Assembly (NCBI GenBank): GCA_964463865.1
Contig: CAYXDX010000010.1
Location: forward strand, 1 to 32,431
From: Ferroglobus sp964463865
Lineage (GTDB): Archaea > Halobacteriota > Archaeoglobi > Archaeoglobales > Archaeoglobaceae
DNA: 32,431 nt
Direction of reading: 5' to 3'
Position numbers and translations under genes: made by a program
Shown: positions 30,733 to 32,431 of the stretch, piece after piece
How the letters are laid out: each line of letters starts with the position of its first letter
Position numbering within the stretch: the stretch's first letter is position 1
The notes under the pieces: generated by a model
Seen by the model: the letters and a program-made list of their open reading frames with translations, nothing else
Told to the model about the DNA's origin: nothing
Databases searched by the model: none

Positions 30733-31267
30733 GGATTTGGGGTTGCGGGAAGGAATAAACGAGGTAATCGGTATAACCCTCGGAGAATGGATAAACACAG
30801 CTCCACTTGGCATCGTGATTCGAGGAAACGACATCTACGTCAGACTTTACGAAAACCACACTAAAGAGTTCCTAAAGAAGACGGGAAAGCTGTTCGTCAA
30901 CGTCGTGGACGACCCAGTAATCTTTGTCGTTGCGGCTTTTGAAGACCTGAGCGAGGAATACTTCGAAAGCCTCGATCCGCCAATAATCAGAGGTGCGCTC
31001 AGCTGGATGGAGTTTGAGGCAAAACTAAGCGGAAATTTAGCACGATTAACTTTCGTGAGGGGTGAAGTGATAAAGAGAAGTGTAAGAGCAGTAAACAGAG
31101 GGTTTAACGCGCTCATAGAGGCGCTCGTCTCGGCTACGAGGTTCGTTGCTCTCAAGCGAAAAGAGTTCGCAGAAGATGTCCTAAGACACTCCAAAATTAT
31201 CAGAAAGTGCGGCGGAAGGAGGGAAATAGAGGCTTACGAACTCCTACTAAAATACTGCGGACTATGA
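30725..31267 (+). CDS. DUF447 flavin-split-barrel-like protein
   Basis: A 180-residue DUF447 family protein. The N-terminal half (about 10-90, INEVIGITLGEWINTAPLGIVIRG...DIYVRLYENHTKEFLKKTGKLFVNVVDDP) reads like an FMN-binding split barrel. The rest is helical and ends with repeated basic residues (VIKRSVRAVNRGFN). DUF447 is conserved in archaea and in H4MPT-using methylotrophs, function unknown. The TTG at 30725 follows GGAAGGTG by 6 bases and overlaps the CitG-like stop; a GTG at 30716 is the alternative. The stop overlaps the next start as ATGA, so all three genes are co-translated. Confidence 0.82.
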   Translation: MLEDLGLREGINEVIGITLGEWINTAPLGIVIRGNDIYVRLYENHTKEFLKKTGKLFVNVVDDPVIFVVAAFEDLSEEYFESLDPPIIRGALSWMEFEAKLSGNLARLTFVRGEVIKRSVRAVNRGFNALIEALVSATRFVALKRKEFAEDVLRHSKIIRKCGGRREIEAYELLLKYCGL

Positions 31268-32148
31268 AGCTCGGAGTCGTCGTCAATCCATACGCCGGAA
31301 AAGGTGTTGACCCGAGAGTCGTTAAGAGTGTCGTCGATAAGTTGGGAGAGGTCAAACTCGTCGGAGAGGGGGAACTCGGAGAGAAGTTCGTCGAAGGCGG
31401 AGAAGTGGTCAAAATAAAAAGGAGCTTTTCGGGAGAAGACACGAAGAGGCTCGTTCAACTGATGGACGGAAAGGTAGATGTGATCGTCGTTTTTGGAGGA
31501 GACGGAACTGCGAGCGATGCAGCCTCTGCGAGGCCAGAAACTCCTCTACTCTGCATCGGAGTCGGAACGACAAATGTTGGAAAGCTCGTGGTTAGGCCGG
31601 ACTTCGACCCGGAAAGATTGAAACTCTTTGAGCTCGACGCACTGCACCTTGTCGAAACGGACAGGCTCGTGTTCAACGACGTGGTCGCTGGCGACACGAT
31701 ACTTTCGACGGTAAACGGTAGGATCACTCAGATAGACGCTAAAGAGTTCATGAAGGGGAGAAAAGTTTACGCGAGGCCGAAGAAGTTTCGGTGCAGGGTA
31801 GAGGTTAGCGGAAAAGTCATCGAAGGAGTGTTCGGAAACGTCTTCGTAAACATGACCTCAAAAGAGTTTCTTGGGAAAGGCTCCGCCGGAGGAGTAGCTA
31901 TTTCCACCTTCGTAGGGTTTCCGGCGGTAATCTCTGCCGTAAGCGAGCCCATCGTGGTCGCGGAATACGACAAAAAAGAGCTGAGAAGGAGAGAGCCAAT
32001 AGTAACGAAGACGCTCAGCCTCGATTACGGCGAAGTTGCAAAAATCGAGTGCGAAACGGTAATATCAGCAGACGGCACTCCGCAGGTTTACGGAAAAGCC
32101 AGAGTGATGGTTTTGGAGAAAGTTGTAAGGGTTCTAAAAGAAGTTTAA
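31264..32148 (+). CDS. ATP-NAD kinase-like protein (COG3199)
   Basis: A 294-residue protein of the NAD kinase/AcoX-like group. VVVNPYAGKG is at 5-14 and the nucleotide-site GGDGT at 78-82, followed by IGVGTTNVG. It lacks the NAD kinase NE/D adenine motif in a recognisable form, so the phosphate acceptor may not be NAD; polyphosphate or another small molecule is possible. The start is ATG 31264 (ATGA overlap with DUF447). An upstream in-frame start at 31207 would lie inside DUF447. It is last in the cassette; its stop overlaps the convergent DUF1641 gene by 3 bases. Confidence 0.82.
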   Translation: MKLGVVVNPYAGKGVDPRVVKSVVDKLGEVKLVGEGELGEKFVEGGEVVKIKRSFSGEDTKRLVQLMDGKVDVIVVFGGDGTASDAASARPETPLLCIGVGTTNVGKLVVRPDFDPERLKLFELDALHLVETDRLVFNDVVAGDTILSTVNGRITQIDAKEFMKGRKVYARPKKFRCRVEVSGKVIEGVFGNVFVNMTSKEFLGKGSAGGVAISTFVGFPAVISAVSEPIVVAEYDKKELRRREPIVTKTLSLDYGEVAKIECETVISADGTPQVYGKARVMVLEKVVRVLKEV

Positions 32149-32431
32149 ATCCTTTTTCCGAACTCCTTCAGGAACTTCAGTATGAAACCGATAGCCTTCT
32201 GAACGTCCGGATCTCTAAGCGCTCTCAGAATGTCGCCGATGCCGGCCGGTGAGTATTCGAGGCTTTCGTTAAGAGCTTTCGCTAACGCTTCCGTTACCAA
32301 ACCAACTCTTCTGTCGACGTTTAACGCGCACGGCGTCACCGCTTCGACGAAGTTCTCGATTCTGTTTTGCAACTCATCGTCGTGCATAACTGAGAGGAGC
32401 GAAATAGCGTCCACAAGAGCTTCGAGGGTGT
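32145..32431 (-). CDS. DUF1641 domain protein, partial (N terminus off window)
   Basis: The frame is open to the right edge. It reads TLEALVDAISLLSVMHDDELQNRIENF then a helical region ending DPDVQKAIGFILKFLKEFGKR. This resembles the DUF1641 family of small helical proteins, function unknown, some found beside redox enzymes. The first visible GTG at 32414 is probably internal. Its stop overlaps the stop of the convergent gene by 3 bases. Confidence 0.65.
   Translation of the reverse strand, partial: TLEALVDAISLLSVMHDDELQNRIENFVEAVTPCALNVDRRVGLVTEALAKALNESLEYSPAGIGDILRALRDPDVQKAIGFILKFLKEFGKRI

Noticed and set aside
30172..30806. minus-strand reading frames opposite the citG-like gene
   Set aside because: Shadows with no motif; the plus-strand gene has a ribosome site and family motifs.
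1..32431. CRISPR arrays, insertion sequences, integrases or phage genes
   Set aside because: I looked for repeated spacers, terminal inverted repeats and transposase or integrase motifs and found none.

Overview
The window reads as chromosomal DNA from a hyperthermophilic euryarchaeon, most likely an Archaeoglobales member (Archaeoglobus/Ferroglobus/Geoglobus-like). The assignment rests on gene content and signals. These include a methanopterin enzyme (beta-RFAP synthase), a UbiA prenyltransferase of the kind used for menaquinone, and the archaeal short Nop5/fibrillarin pair. Others are a HARP-type RNase P, a tRNA-Trp whose intron is a box C/D guide RNA, a PGF-CTERM surface anchor, and TATA boxes about 25 nt upstream of start codons (leaderless genes). 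Heavy AGA/AGG/ATA codon use and GGAGGTGATC-like ribosome sites agree. No rRNA marker is present, so the genus is inference.

Layout. 1-6.7 kb (+): surE, rpiA, an MJ0936-type phosphoesterase, sufC-sufB, a metalloprotease-like lipoprotein, serS and a flavodoxin-like gene. 6.6-7.5 kb (-): a small radical SAM protein. 7.6-10.7 kb (+): pheS and pheT. 10.7-17.3 kb (+): a radical SAM/SPASM enzyme, an XRE-CBS regulator, a ThiF-like protein, mptG, then a tightly overlapped RNA-processing operon nop5-flpA-HARP-hisS. 17.3-19.4 kb (-): an archaeal HTH regulator, a DUF457 membrane protein and thiD. 19.4-24.2 kb: a branched-chain-amino-acid-type ABC transporter split into livK-livG-livF (-) and livH-livM (+) around one shared promoter. 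24.2-26.2 kb (-): ahcY with two small downstream genes. 26.3-27.2 kb (+): a frameshifted second copy of the small radical SAM gene. 27.3 kb (+): intron-containing tRNA-Trp. 27.4-29.8 kb (-): a crotonase, a frameshifted lipoprotein and ubiA. 29.9-32.1 kb (+): the citG-like/DUF447/NAD-kinase-like cassette, facing a partial DUF1641 gene at the right edge.

The genes are packed very tightly. ATGA or GTGA stop-start overlaps are common, four convergent gene pairs overlap at their 3' ends, and no gene-free stretch exceeds about 130 bases. I see no mobile element, integrase, CRISPR array or phage gene. Themes are translation and RNA maturation (serS, pheS/T, hisS, nop5, flpA, HARP, tRNA-Trp), cofactor synthesis (mptG, thiD, ubiA, citG-like, suf, ahcY) and solute uptake.

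The best candidates for something new are three. First, the tRNA-Trp intronic guide RNA appears to target C34 and, unusually, C39. Second, the citG/DUF447/COG3199 and ThiF-like/mptG cassettes are uncharacterised cofactor operons. Third, several compact symmetric divergent promoters stand out. The two frameshifts both sit at GGGG runs and may be sequencing errors.
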